Virus record (IMG/VR): IMGVR_UViG_3300015024_000014
Span: 1-41,507 of that record
DNA length: 41,507 bases
Strand: one strand, 5' to 3'
DNA from: a virus
Part shown: piece after piece, positions 1 to 6,894 of the stretch
Numbering within the stretch: the first letter of the stretch is position 1
How the letters are laid out: each line of letters opens with the position of its first letter
Notes under the pieces: model-generated
Database searches by the model: none
The model's input: the letters and a program-made list of their open reading frames with translations, nothing else
Told to the model about the DNA's origin: nothing
Made by a program: the position numbers and the translations under genes

Positions 1-109
1 TTGCCCTGACGCCGTCGTACAGAATCTGATCCTCTGGACGCCCTACGTGGCCGTCCTTTCTTGGGTGGACGAGGGTCTCGTCCTTGTCGAAAACATATAA
101 ATTAGGCAT
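1..109 (-). CDS. HAD-type phosphatase, 5' part only
   Basis: This is the first 36 codons of a minus-strand gene that runs off the left edge of the window. It starts at ATG 109-107 and its start overlaps the stop codon of the helix-turn-helix gene by 8 bp, so it belongs to the same leftward operon. The N-terminus MPNLYVFDKDETLVHPR contains DKDET, which matches HAD motif I (DxDxT), where the first Asp is the nucleophile and the second the general acid. Phages use this fold in polynucleotide 3'-phosphatases and nucleotidases. The substrate cannot be told from this fragment. Sure of the frame, moderately sure of the family. Confidence 0.6.
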   Translation of the reverse strand, partial: MPNLYVFDKDETLVHPRKDGHVGRPEDQILYDGVRA

Positions 110-422
110 TGTTCTTGTCCTCCCTTTTAATTCTTCTCAATCTGTTTCCAACCTGAGTCGGACTCAACCCCACACGATCGGAAATCTTGGCATAAGTCAA
201 CCCGTCCGATCGTAAACGTATCAAAACCTCGTCCGAAATCTTAACAGGTGCCCCAAGCCCTCTAAAAACTCGATCGGGATGCGATAGGTTCAGCGCCTTA
301 GCAATCCTCAGCGACAGCGAGTGCGATGGGTTCGCCGCCAGCTCTATCAACTGCTCGATTACGATCGTGTAGTTGGCTTGCGACCTTAACCATCGGCTAG
401 CGCGATCGCTCAGACTCTTCAT
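102..422 (-). CDS. small helix-turn-helix DNA-binding protein
   Basis: This 106-residue basic protein has a C-terminal helix-turn-helix of the resolvase/HTH_23 kind: about 35 residues from SDEVLIRLRSDGLTYAKI to QVGNRLRRIK, with the turn near VGLS. Start 422 is chosen because the ATG forms an ATGA overlap with the stop of the upstream gene; in-frame ATGs at 428 and 446 are alternatives. It sits between a small unknown gene and the HAD phosphatase in a leftward operon. The promoter of that operon, about 220 bp upstream, is covered by a 25-bp inverted repeat. A role as repressor or regulator of its own operon is inference. No catalytic residues typical of a recombinase are visible, so an intact resolvase is unlikely. 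Confidence 0.55.
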   Translation of the reverse strand: MKSLSDRASRWLRSQANYTIVIEQLIELAANPSHSLSLRIAKALNLSHPDRVFRGLGAPVKISDEVLIRLRSDGLTYAKISDRVGLSPTQVGNRLRRIKREDKNNA

Positions 423-610
423 TTCCATTGCATTCCGTCCGCCCATTCGCGGTTAGAGATTTTAAGCATCGATATTCGGTGATCGTATGTCATTCTGCCA
501 GACTGACTCATGAAGTCGCTGGCGTCCTGGTAAGTTAAGCGATCGAGCCATGTCTTAGCCTGGTAGTTCGCCACCATATAGCCGTTATCCGTGCAGAAAC
601 TTAATCTCAT
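419..610 (-). CDS. small hypothetical protein
   Basis: The product is 63 residues if started at ATG 610 (MRLSFCTDNGYMVANYQAK). The frame stays open to a GTG-like start at 640, but 610 lies a normal distance (about 25-30 nt) downstream of a good sigma70-type promoter. I do not recognise it. It is the first gene of a leftward operon with the helix-turn-helix and HAD genes, joined to the next gene by an ATGA overlap. That overlap supports it being translated. Confidence 0.5.
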   Translation of the reverse strand: MRLSFCTDNGYMVANYQAKTWLDRLTYQDASDFMSQSGRMTYDHRISMLKISNREWADGMQWK

Positions 611-640
611 ATAAATGATTCCTAATACTTCTGTACCCAA

Positions 641-669
641 AGTTTATCAAGACCCCTAGTAATTGTCAA
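641..669 (-). promoter_or_regulatory. sigma70-type promoter of leftward operon
   Basis: On the minus strand TTGACA (664-669) is followed after exactly 17 bp by TAAACT (641-646). The start codon at 610 lies about 30 nt downstream. The -35 box lies inside one arm of the long inverted repeat at 653-708, so protein binding to that repeat would be expected to occlude RNA polymerase. Confidence 0.6.
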
Positions 670-708
670 CTAATCCGCATCCTCGGATTAGTTGACAATT
701 ACTAGGGG
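653..708. repeat. perfect 25-bp inverted repeat, 6-nt spacer
   Basis: Positions 653-677 are the exact reverse complement of 684-708, with CATCCT between. Each arm contains a TTGACA, one on each strand. There is no T-run after either arm, so this is not a simple terminator. It covers the -35 and spacer of the leftward promoter. The likeliest reading is a large operator for a dimeric or tetrameric regulator. A recombination or replication site is the alternative. Confidence 0.8.
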
Positions 709-774
709 AGGGCGTGTAACTATAAGGCATGGGAAAAACCACTTCACATCCCACATTGCTCAGATTAAACATAA

Positions 775-810
775 AAAAGTGGCGATCGCCTTCCTTCGAT
801 CGCCACTTTT
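775..810 (-). terminator. rho-independent terminator
   Basis: A perfect 14-bp stem (775-788 with 797-810) surrounds an 8-nt loop and incorporates a GGCGATCG core. Read leftward, the stem is followed by TTTTTT. It lies just past the stop codon (826) of the coiled-coil protein gene and should end that transcript. Read rightward only four T follow, so it is weaker in that direction. Confidence 0.8.
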
Positions 811-825
811 CAATGAATCCAAATC

Positions 826-1275
826 CTAGACAACCGGAAGGACAACCGGAGGTGCAATAGGATCGGCAGGTGGCACAACCGGTGGTACAACGATAGGAGG
901 CTCTGGAAGCACCACGGTTGGCTCAGCAGGCACAGGTGGAACAACAACGACAGGAACAACCGGGGGAGCAACAGGTACAGGAGGTGCGGAGATTGACCCG
1001 ATCGCCGCTTCAATTTCTGCAATCTTGGCCGACTCAGCATCGAAATTGACCGAATCATCAACGGCCAACTGAAGCGCCGCGACTTTATCCTTCAGCCCCT
1101 TAATCACTTCATCGGCTGAAGCTGAAATTGCCTTAAGCCCTGCAATAACTTCAGCAGATGCGGCCTTTTCTTTTGCAGCTTCAGCTACGGTGCTCTTTTC
1201 TTGTTCCACTTCATCAGCGACCTTAGCCGATAGATCTGTGAGCATTGCTAACATTGTTTCGCGAGTAGTCGCCAT
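826..1275 (-). CDS. coiled-coil protein with Pro/Val-rich tail
   Basis: The protein has 149 residues in two parts. Residues 1-95 are acidic, alanine-rich and helical with heptad character (for example SAKVADEVEQEKSTVAEAAK). From about residue 96 to the end there are repeated PPVxPPVV and PAEP motifs with almost no charged residues. This layout, a helical stem plus an extended proline tail, is common in phage accessory structural proteins, but I cannot name a family. The start is ATG 1275, preceded by TTAGAGG, a modest ribosome site. It is transcribed alone, between an extended -10 promoter near 1305 and the terminator at 775-810. A virion-associated role is a guess. Confidence 0.65.
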   Translation of the reverse strand: MATTRETMLAMLTDLSAKVADEVEQEKSTVAEAAKEKAASAEVIAGLKAISASADEVIKGLKDKVAALQLAVDDSVNFDAESAKIAEIEAAIGSISAPPVPVAPPVVPVVVVPPVPAEPTVVLPEPPIVVPPVVPPADPIAPPVVLPVV

Positions 1276-1304
1276 TATAAAACCTCTAATTTAACAGTTC
1301 TTCT

Positions 1305-1313
1305 ATCATAGCA
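1305..1313 (-). promoter_or_regulatory. extended -10 promoter of coiled-coil gene
   Basis: On the minus strand the sequence reads TGCTATGAT, an extended -10 (TGn plus TATGAT), about 29 nt before the start codon at 1275. The -35 region is poor. Three tandem 11-bp repeats lie immediately upstream at 1337-1369 and could be activator sites compensating for it. Confidence 0.45.
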
Positions 1314-1336
1314 TTAGCTATCATGCACAATAGCCA

Positions 1337-1369
1337 ATTGCTTGTTTAATGCTTGTTCAATGCTTGTAA
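1337..1369. repeat. three tandem 11-bp repeats
   Basis: Three adjacent copies of ATTGCTTGTTT / AATGCTTGTTC / AATGCTTGTAA lie end to end. The 11-bp spacing puts each on the same face of the helix. They are upstream of the promoter of the coiled-coil gene and just downstream of the stop of the gene at 1389. A regulator-binding array is the simplest reading. Confidence 0.6.
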
Positions 1370-1388
1370 ACCGGATGATTCTGGCACA

Positions 1389-1817
1389 TCAACTGCGACG
1401 AAGTGATGTCGAAGTTGAGGTGCTTATTCCATATTTTGCCATCAAAAGTGCGATCGATTCAAGACCTAGTATAGTCCTTATTTTCACTGCTAGTTCATAT
1501 TTAAGGCGGGCGATCGTCGCTTCTTGCGATGTTGATGGATGATCCGACCATGCAAGGACATCAGCTTTGATTAATCGCCCCTTACCTGCAATCGCATACT
1601 GCCGCATTGATTGATCAGCCGATTGCAAGTCTGTGGCTATTTCCGTCAGCATATCAAGGCGAACGGAGGGAAGAGTGCCTAAGATAGTTTGCAGCGTGAT
1701 GATCGTCACAACTAGAGGTGACGCGCCAGTGGATGAGTGATTGCTAGTGAGGACCACATCAATAAACGGCTCGTTTATGGCATCAAGGATAATAAATTGT
1801 TGCCGATCGGTGAGCAT
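1389..1817 (-). CDS. hypothetical protein
   Basis: This 142-residue protein matches no family I recognise. It is mostly helical, with a Ser/Thr-rich end (GISTSTSTSLRRS). It begins MLTDRQQFIILDAINEP at ATG 1817. No Shine-Dalgarno site precedes it. It is the leftward partner of a divergent pair: one arm of the GGGAATAATAGGGAAA palindrome lies 29 nt upstream, so it should be expressed together with the sigma-factor operon on the other side. That shared control is the best clue to a role in late development. Confidence 0.5.
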   Translation of the reverse strand: MLTDRQQFIILDAINEPFIDVVLTSNHSSTGASPLVVTIITLQTILGTLPSVRLDMLTEIATDLQSADQSMRQYAIAGKGRLIKADVLAWSDHPSTSQEATIARLKYELAVKIRTILGLESIALLMAKYGISTSTSTSLRRS

Positions 1818-1840
1818 TGAGGGGACCGCTTCAAACTATG

Positions 1841-1880
1841 TTTCCCTATTATTCCCAAGGCTGCGGGAATAATAGGGAAA
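1841..1880. promoter_or_regulatory. palindromic divergent late promoter pair
   Basis: Positions 1841-1856 and 1865-1880 form a perfect 16-bp inverted repeat of GGGAATAATAGGGAAA with an 8-nt spacer. Each arm carries one copy of the phage-wide GGGAATAATA motif pointing outward: 1847-1856 toward the gene starting at 1817, and 1865-1874 toward the gene starting at 1898 and then the sigma gene. Distances to the start codons are 29 and 23 nt. Divergent transcription under the same factor, with positive autoregulation of the sigma operon, is inferred. Confidence 0.75.
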
Positions 1881-1897
1881 CCATTTCACTAAACATC

Positions 1898-2095
1898 ATG
1901 ACGCAACTCGAACAAGCCCTTGGAATTCTGAATGGATTAATTGCCACCGATCGGCAAGCGGGCATCTCTATGGAAATAGCAAAGGCCGTTGATCTTATAA
2001 ATCTTTTCAGTACTGACACGACTGATGAGGTTGCAGCAACCGAAAGTCTTGTAGAAAGCCTGCCCGAATTAGTTGCTCCTGACAAAAAAGAGTAA
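1898..2095 (+). CDS. small acidic hypothetical protein
   Basis: This 65-residue acidic helical protein begins MTQLEQALGILNGLIATDR. Start 1898 is preferred over the longer frame from 1817, because the longer frame would run straight through the divergent palindrome. It is the first gene of the operon that holds the sigma factor, 23 nt after a GGGAATAATA copy and with no visible Shine-Dalgarno site. The function is unknown. Its position invites a role as a partner or inhibitor of the sigma factor, but nothing in the sequence proves it. Confidence 0.5.
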   Translation: MTQLEQALGILNGLIATDRQAGISMEIAKAVDLINLFSTDTTDEVAATESLVESLPELVAPDKKE

Positions 2096-2124
2096 AATCT
2101 GAGTATCGTACTCAAGTTTTATTA

Positions 2125-2760
2125 ATGCCTCAAATTAGACCGCCTGACAATCCATATCATTCATTGATAGCAAAACATACAAAGCTAGCCTACAAAATAG
2201 CTTATGCATTTTCTGGCGGTCATTTAGGCAGGTATGAGGATTATAGATCGGTCGCTCTTCTGGCACTGGTGGAAGCAACGCAAAGTTATAACGCTGAACT
2301 TGGGGCGTTTTCAACTCACGCGACTAACAAAGTACGGAGCGATTTGCTTCATCATGTTAGGGATTCATCGTCAGTCCCTAGAGCTTGGATTGAAATCTAT
2401 GAACGGGTTAAGCGTGCCCATGTGGCGATGAACAGGGCACTTGCGATTGGTGGATGTCCATTGATATCGATTGAGCAGGTTGCCTCTCGTTTAGGGGTTG
2501 CAGACTGGCTGGAGATTGAAACGGCAATGAGACATCCTAATCCAACTTCATTCGACCTTCAGTCATCGCATTTGACATCTGATGTAGATGACATCGATCG
2601 TCCTCAATTGGTCAGGCGTGCGCTGCTATCAATGCCTATGGAATCACGAACCCGACTAGAGAAATACATGATGTCTTCCGGCACTGAATCTCATGGGTTG
2701 GAAGATTGCCTAGCTGAATTTAAAAACATCTATGAGAGGCTCTATGAAGCTTGCGACTAA
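2125..2760 (+). CDS. phage RNA polymerase sigma factor
   Basis: The protein has 211 residues. Residues 10-82 align with sigma70 region 2: LIAKHTKLAYKIAYAF, then EDYRSVALLALVEATQSYN and FSTHATNKVRSDLL correspond to the core-binding helix and the FSTYAxxWIR helix of other sigmas. The paired tryptophans used in -10 melting are absent. Residues 84-145 match region 3 (KRAHVAMNRALAI, ISIEQVASRLGV, ending PTSFD where housekeeping sigmas have PVSLD). Residues 160-211 resemble region 4.1, but the 4.2 helix-turn-helix is shortened to LEDCLAEFKNIYERL. Loss of 4.2 predicts no -35 recognition. It lies in the operon behind the divergent promoter palindrome and its 3' end overlaps the next gene. I infer it reads the GGGAATAATA promoters. 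Confidence 0.8.
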   Translation: MPQIRPPDNPYHSLIAKHTKLAYKIAYAFSGGHLGRYEDYRSVALLALVEATQSYNAELGAFSTHATNKVRSDLLHHVRDSSSVPRAWIEIYERVKRAHVAMNRALAIGGCPLISIEQVASRLGVADWLEIETAMRHPNPTSFDLQSSHLTSDVDDIDRPQLVRRALLSMPMESRTRLEKYMMSSGTESHGLEDCLAEFKNIYERLYEACD

Positions 2761-3472
2761 TGAGCAAATGATGATTCCGGGGCTAGAGGAATACGAAAAC
2801 AGAATAAACGACCTACGATCGAAAGGTGCAGTTTTGCTGGTTGAGATTGGCAAGCATTTATCAGAGGCCCGGATTCAGTTTGCAAATCATCCTCAGCAAT
2901 ACTGGGAAGACTGGCTAAGGATTAAATTTCAAATGAAGGTGAAAGCAGCAGAATTTGCCATTTCCGCATGGGAGATGATGCACGGGACTAATCAGGTGCT
3001 CACTGAATCGACTTTAAGAACCTTAGTCAGGCTTTCCCCTACAGCTCGGCAAGACATCCGACAAAGGTTATTAAATGGGGAAATAGTCGATCGCAAGGCC
3101 ATCACAAAATCAGTCCAGAAGTCAAAAGAAATCATCGTCGGCTCGATCGTTTCGTCGGATGGCGATTTTGGGAAAGTGACTGCGATCGATGGTGAGGTTG
3201 TGATGGTTTCGATTGAGGATGCAAGGTCAACGCCCTATTTTAAAACTGAGTTAGTTTTAGAAACTGAGGACCAAATCAGTTTACGATTGCTAAAAAAAGC
3301 GAAGATCGATAGCAATTCAAGTGACTATCAAATCAGGATGATGGGGGATGAATTGGACTTACTCAAAGGCACGCTCTACAAACTTTGGGCAAAGCGCGAT
3401 TATAATTCCGGTTGGAATGATTGGGTATTGATTCGGCATCCATCTATTGATGATTGGGGTAGCGATGCCTAG
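2744..3472 (+). CDS. DUF3102-like protein, possible regulator
   Basis: The product has 242 residues from ATG 2744 (2732 is an in-frame alternative), and its start overlaps the sigma gene. Residues about 15-85 follow the DUF3102 pattern: a helix with KGAVLLVEIGKHLSEAR, then QYWEDWLRIKFQMKVKAAEF. In that family this precedes a helix-turn-helix-like segment and occurs on plasmids and phages. Residues 95-125 (TLVRLSPTARQDIRQRLLNG) look like the ParB/KorB helical region. The C-terminal third ends in a tryptophan-rich stretch. Overlap with the sigma gene suggests coordinated dosage. A DNA-binding accessory to late transcription is inference. Confidence 0.55.
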   Translation: MKLATNEQMMIPGLEEYENRINDLRSKGAVLLVEIGKHLSEARIQFANHPQQYWEDWLRIKFQMKVKAAEFAISAWEMMHGTNQVLTESTLRTLVRLSPTARQDIRQRLLNGEIVDRKAITKSVQKSKEIIVGSIVSSDGDFGKVTAIDGEVVMVSIEDARSTPYFKTELVLETEDQISLRLLKKAKIDSNSSDYQIRMMGDELDLLKGTLYKLWAKRDYNSGWNDWVLIRHPSIDDWGSDA

Positions 3473-3866
3473 TCCCTTAGACACGTTTAGCAACGCCACG
3501 ATCGTGTTTACGATGCCAGCTCCGGGCATTTATTATGATCAACTAGGCAACGCACAAGCCGGATATCAAAACTTACCTTTTCGCGCATTTTTGAAAGATG
3601 CCCCGTCTCTATTTTCAACAAAATATCATGATTATCCAGGGGTTGATCAGTCGGCATTAGTTCTATCAGGATACGTCACAAGCCCATCAGCGTTGCCAAT
3701 TAATATTACCGTGAATCGTTGGTACCAATGCCAATATGGGGTCACTTCAGGATGGTTCTATCTGAAACCATTTGATAATTTTGGAAGGGCAGGAATTGAT
3801 TTAATGGTTGAGGCTGAGATAGGAACTGCAATCGCTGGATTCTTCCAGATAGGACGGGTTATTTAA
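3465..3866 (+). CDS. putative head-tail connector protein
   Basis: This 133-residue protein begins MPSPLDTFSNATIVFTMPAPG. ATG 3465 is chosen because it overlaps the upstream stop codon and has a GGGG-rich site 6-9 nt before it. It is beta-rich, with a conserved-looking RWYQCQYGVTSGWFYLKPF segment. It is the first of three tightly overlapping genes (TAATG and ATGA junctions) leading to the tail tube gene. That is the usual position of head-tail joining or neck proteins. I infer that role from position; the sequence alone does not give it. Confidence 0.5.
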   Translation: MPSPLDTFSNATIVFTMPAPGIYYDQLGNAQAGYQNLPFRAFLKDAPSLFSTKYHDYPGVDQSALVLSGYVTSPSALPINITVNRWYQCQYGVTSGWFYLKPFDNFGRAGIDLMVEAEIGTAIAGFFQIGRVI

Positions 3867-4216
3867 TGAAAATAGATTTATCTAGACTAAACAGCGCGAT
3901 CGACAATGCATTTGCTGCCACTGTTCAGGATGTGGCAACTGCTGCTCAGATTGCACTAACAGCGAAGCGCTGGCGGTGGTCAGGCGCGACGGTACGACGA
4001 TCGGGCGAGATTGCGGGTTCACCTCGAAATATCATTGATACGGGCGTCCTATACCGATCACAACAGGTCAAAAACGATCGAAAACTAGCTTCAATTTCAT
4101 ATGATGTCAAGTATGCGGCGATCGTCCATCGGGATAGGCCATGGTTGAGCACAGCATTAGAAGAGACGGACGCGGTGAAAACTTTTGCAAAATATTTAAG
4201 GAAAAATTTATCATGA
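3866..4216 (+). CDS. HK97 gp10-like tail completion protein
   Basis: This 116-residue protein has features of the HK97 gp10 / tail-completion family: an N-terminal helix, then GSPRNIIDTGVLYRSQQVK, where ID(T/S)GxL is the recurring family motif, and a later strand-turn VKYAAIVHRDRPWLSTAL corresponding to the Y(A)xxVxxR(P)FL motif. The family acts at the head-tail joint or in tail completion. Its start forms a TAATG junction with the preceding gene and its end an ATGA junction with the next, so the three are translationally coupled. Confidence 0.75.
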   Translation: MKIDLSRLNSAIDNAFAATVQDVATAAQIALTAKRWRWSGATVRRSGEIAGSPRNIIDTGVLYRSQQVKNDRKLASISYDVKYAAIVHRDRPWLSTALEETDAVKTFAKYLRKNLS

Positions 4217-4605
4217 GTGCAATGGTATTACGCGATCGATTAAAAGAAATCCTAGCCGATAAATTAGGCACTTACACGCTGTCAAATGGCGAGATAGTAC
4301 CTGCTATCTATTGTTCCGAGCGTGCCGACGCATGGAGCAACGATCGCACGGTGAGGGGCTTAGAAGTGATCACGGTTGTGTCCCCAGTAATGAAATATGA
4401 TGTGTATATAAAATATTGGGAAATCGATCGATTAGCTTCTAGTATGGATTTAAAAAATGTTTGCGATTTAATTCAGCAGCATTTCTGTGTTGACTCATTT
4501 GAAAGCCTTAAACTACCGGAGCAGCCAGAACTACGATCGATCATAAAATGCGTGGTGAATGCACAAGGTTTTTTAAACTATGATCATGATTTTCTAGGGA
4601 TTTAA
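4213..4605 (+). CDS. putative tail terminator protein
   Basis: This 130-residue alpha/beta protein begins MSAMVLRDRLKEILADKLG. ATG 4213 overlaps the TGA of the gp10-like gene. Longer in-frame starts back to 4141 are unlikely because they would lie inside that gene. The layout of an N-terminal helix, GEIVPAIYCSER, VITVVSPVMKYDVYIKYW and a long helix resembles lambda gpU / HK97 gp10-neighbour tail terminators. These cap the tail tube and are typically encoded just before the tube gene, as here. Assigned mostly from position and size. Confidence 0.55.
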   Translation: MSAMVLRDRLKEILADKLGTYTLSNGEIVPAIYCSERADAWSNDRTVRGLEVITVVSPVMKYDVYIKYWEIDRLASSMDLKNVCDLIQQHFCVDSFESLKLPEQPELRSIIKCVVNAQGFLNYDHDFLGI

Positions 4606-4612
4606 AACTGTT

Positions 4613-4622
4613 GGGAATAATA
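4613..4622 (+). promoter_or_regulatory. late promoter motif, tail tube gene
   Basis: An exact GGGAATAATA lies 30 nt before the ATG of the major tail protein, in the 47-bp gap after the preceding operon. The 5' leader contains short symmetric stretches around TTCTAGAA and no Shine-Dalgarno site. Confidence 0.7.
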
Positions 4623-4652
4623 CACTATCCCATAGTATAGATTCTAGAAACT

Positions 4653-5429
4653 ATGACTATTTACACTCAAGGTGTGGGAACCCGAGTCTTTTTCGGGCTT
4701 CTCACAAGTCAAATGGTCCTCGCCAATGATGCGACGGGCATCCTGCTACCCCCTCCAGACGTTATGGTTACGTTAAGTGCCGCTGCTTCGGTTGCTGCTG
4801 CTGCTGATGTTCTGGCAGGCTTCCAAACATTATCCGTGACTTCTATCACGGCAGGCATTGGGAAAGGAACTCGGTTACTGTTCAGCAGCGGTACTAGCTA
4901 CTATGCTGTGACGTTGGTCTCCGATGCTTTGGTTGCAGGGGCATCTATTAATGTTCGCCCATTAACTCAGAGCATCCCAACTGGAGCCGTAGCATCCCAC
5001 AAGGGCATGATTCAGCTCGTCGGCGGTAAGTCAGCCAACCTTAAGATCACTTCGGCTGATGATAGTTTCACGACGTTTACTGCGTTGCCTCTCGGCTTTG
5101 TTGGGAATGCGTTGTCTGGGTTCAAAACCGGGACGATCAAATCTTCGGAATGGATGGTTGACTATGACACCGCCGTATCGCCTACCGATATTTCGTTTAG
5201 TCGCATTCGTTATGCGGCAGTGCAAGCGGCGTCCGGTTGCGTTGCCTACGTACGCCACATGAAACAAGTCCCGATCGGTTATTTAACCGGGGATACTTGT
5301 GAGGGTTATGTGCAGCTTGAAGGTTATGACGAAACGGTACAATCTGAAGGTACGGTAACGGTAAAAAGCAGCATGAAAGGTCGCCAAGCGCCATTGCTCG
5401 TTGACGCTGTTCCTATTGCCACCTCTTAA
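4653..5429 (+). CDS. major tail tube protein
   Basis: This 258-residue, strongly beta protein is rich in Ala, Ser, Thr and Val (MTIYTQGVGTRVFFGLL at the start; GFKTGTIKSSEWMVDYDTA and EGYDETVQSEGTVTVKSSMKG near the end). Composition, size, its own promoter and its own strong terminator fit the tail tube subunit, made in hundreds of copies per virion. It follows the completion and terminator genes. It has no signal peptide. The alternative would be a second abundant structural protein, but the order of neighbours favours the tube. Confidence 0.7.
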   Translation: MTIYTQGVGTRVFFGLLTSQMVLANDATGILLPPPDVMVTLSAAASVAAAADVLAGFQTLSVTSITAGIGKGTRLLFSSGTSYYAVTLVSDALVAGASINVRPLTQSIPTGAVASHKGMIQLVGGKSANLKITSADDSFTTFTALPLGFVGNALSGFKTGTIKSSEWMVDYDTAVSPTDISFSRIRYAAVQAASGCVAYVRHMKQVPIGYLTGDTCEGYVQLEGYDETVQSEGTVTVKSSMKGRQAPLLVDAVPIATS

Positions 5430-5443
5430 TCTCTGGCAACTCT

Positions 5444-5468
5444 AAGGCAGTCTTTGTACTGCCTTTTT
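5444..5468 (+). terminator. rho-independent terminator after tail tube gene
   Basis: AAGGCAGT (5444-5451) pairs with ACTGCCTT (5458-5465) around a CTTTGT loop, running into five T. It sits 15 bp after the tail tube stop. This fits separate high-level expression of that gene, with partial read-through to the portal gene 14 nt further on. Confidence 0.85.
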
Positions 5469-5481
5469 ATGATTGGTCCCC

Positions 5482-6894
5482 ATGAATAATAATCCTGATT
5501 TACCTAACTATGTCCACTCATCTTTGCTTGACGTTTTACCTGAATTGACGTTAGTTTCTGATGTCTGGACGGGTTTGCGATCGGGTTTTACTCAATACCT
5601 TATGCAAGAAAAAGAAGAGCCAGGAGACGAGTATAAAAAGCGATTAAGTCGGACAGCCTTTGATAATCTTTACACACCCACAATTAAGGGTTATACGGGC
5701 CTACTTTCTCAGTTTAGGTTGTCTGAGGATACGGCAAGTTCGATCGTTTCTAAAATCGATAATATTGATGGACAGGGTAATAGTTTAGAAGTCTTTCTGT
5801 CGGACGCTGACGATCTAGTGTTGCGTGATGGTTGCGTTGCTTTTTTGGTAGATTTCCCAAAGACGGACGGGCTTGATATTGTTAGCCCACTTGATTTAGA
5901 GCGATCGGGCTTAAGTCCTTATCTTTCTCTAATCGACCGTCAAAATATCATCAATTGGGATTTTGAAATAGAGGCAGGCATAACCTATTTATCTTTCATT
6001 GTTTTAAAAACAAATCGATCGGTAAAAGTTGGGAAATACGGATCCGAATCAGCAACTATCTATCGAGAATTTCGGCGTGGAACTGCTGAAACTAATTACA
6101 AATGCATTTACCTTGAATGGCAGATTGTGACGATCAAAAACATCGATCATGCTGAGCTAATCAATGACCCACGAGCGTATTCAAAACAAAATATCCCGAT
6201 CGCTTTATATAGCACAACCGATCGCAATCCACTTTCAACCTTGCCACCGTTTATTAACGCGGCCAACCTCAACATTCAGCTATTGAGAAAGCAAAGTGAA
6301 TTAGATGAAGTGATGCATAAAATTAATATGCCTGTCCCTGTGCGTCGGGGAATGCAGCCTGTGGTAGATATGTCATCGCCCACAGGGATGCGCTACCCAG
6401 CGGCTGTGATTGGTCCTAATAGTATTCAAGACTTGCCTGTAGATGGTGATTTTAAGTTTGAGGAACCGACCGGAGCCGCGATCGCAGCGACTGAGCAAAA
6501 TATTAAAAGTTTGAGAGGGTCAATCGATCGGGTTTCCTTAGCTTTCCTAAGCGGTGACAAATCAGGAGCCATGACCGCCACTGAAGCGCTTCTAAACACA
6601 GCACAAGTGACCACGACTATCTACGGCATTGCTCGAAGGAAAGAGAGCGTTGTTCAGCTAGTTTTTGACCTATGGATTGGCTATACTGGCGAGCTGACTG
6701 GCGGCACGATTGCGATCGACGATTCAATCATTAAAATGCCAATCTCTGATCAAGGCGCTCAAGTCATTCTTGACGCGATGGGCGTTTCTATTAGTCGAGA
6801 GCTTGGATTTGAAATATTGAAAGACCGCCATTGGTTACCAGAAGGAACGTCGATTGAAGCTGAACTAGACCGCCTAACCCAGGTATTCCCATGA
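5482..6894 (+). CDS. portal protein (DUF4055 type)
   Basis: The product has 470 residues from ATG 5482; an upstream in-frame TTG at 5473 is less likely. It shows the pattern of the DUF4055/SPP1-like portal group: KRLSRTAFDNLYTPTIKGY near residues 55-75, then VSKIDNIDGQGNSLEVFL, then VLRDGCVAFLVDFP, a glycine/aspartate-rich clip region and a long C-terminal helix. Portals form the dodecameric ring at the packaging vertex, through which DNA is pumped and to which the neck attaches. Unusually, it lies far from the large terminase (24.8 kb) and directly after the tail tube gene. It overlaps a small downstream gene by an ATGA junction. Confidence 0.8.
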   Translation: MNNNPDLPNYVHSSLLDVLPELTLVSDVWTGLRSGFTQYLMQEKEEPGDEYKKRLSRTAFDNLYTPTIKGYTGLLSQFRLSEDTASSIVSKIDNIDGQGNSLEVFLSDADDLVLRDGCVAFLVDFPKTDGLDIVSPLDLERSGLSPYLSLIDRQNIINWDFEIEAGITYLSFIVLKTNRSVKVGKYGSESATIYREFRRGTAETNYKCIYLEWQIVTIKNIDHAELINDPRAYSKQNIPIALYSTTDRNPLSTLPPFINAANLNIQLLRKQSELDEVMHKINMPVPVRRGMQPVVDMSSPTGMRYPAAVIGPNSIQDLPVDGDFKFEEPTGAAIAATEQNIKSLRGSIDRVSLAFLSGDKSGAMTATEALLNTAQVTTTIYGIARRKESVVQLVFDLWIGYTGELTGGTIAIDDSIIKMPISDQGAQVILDAMGVSISRELGFEILKDRHWLPEGTSIEAELDRLTQVFP

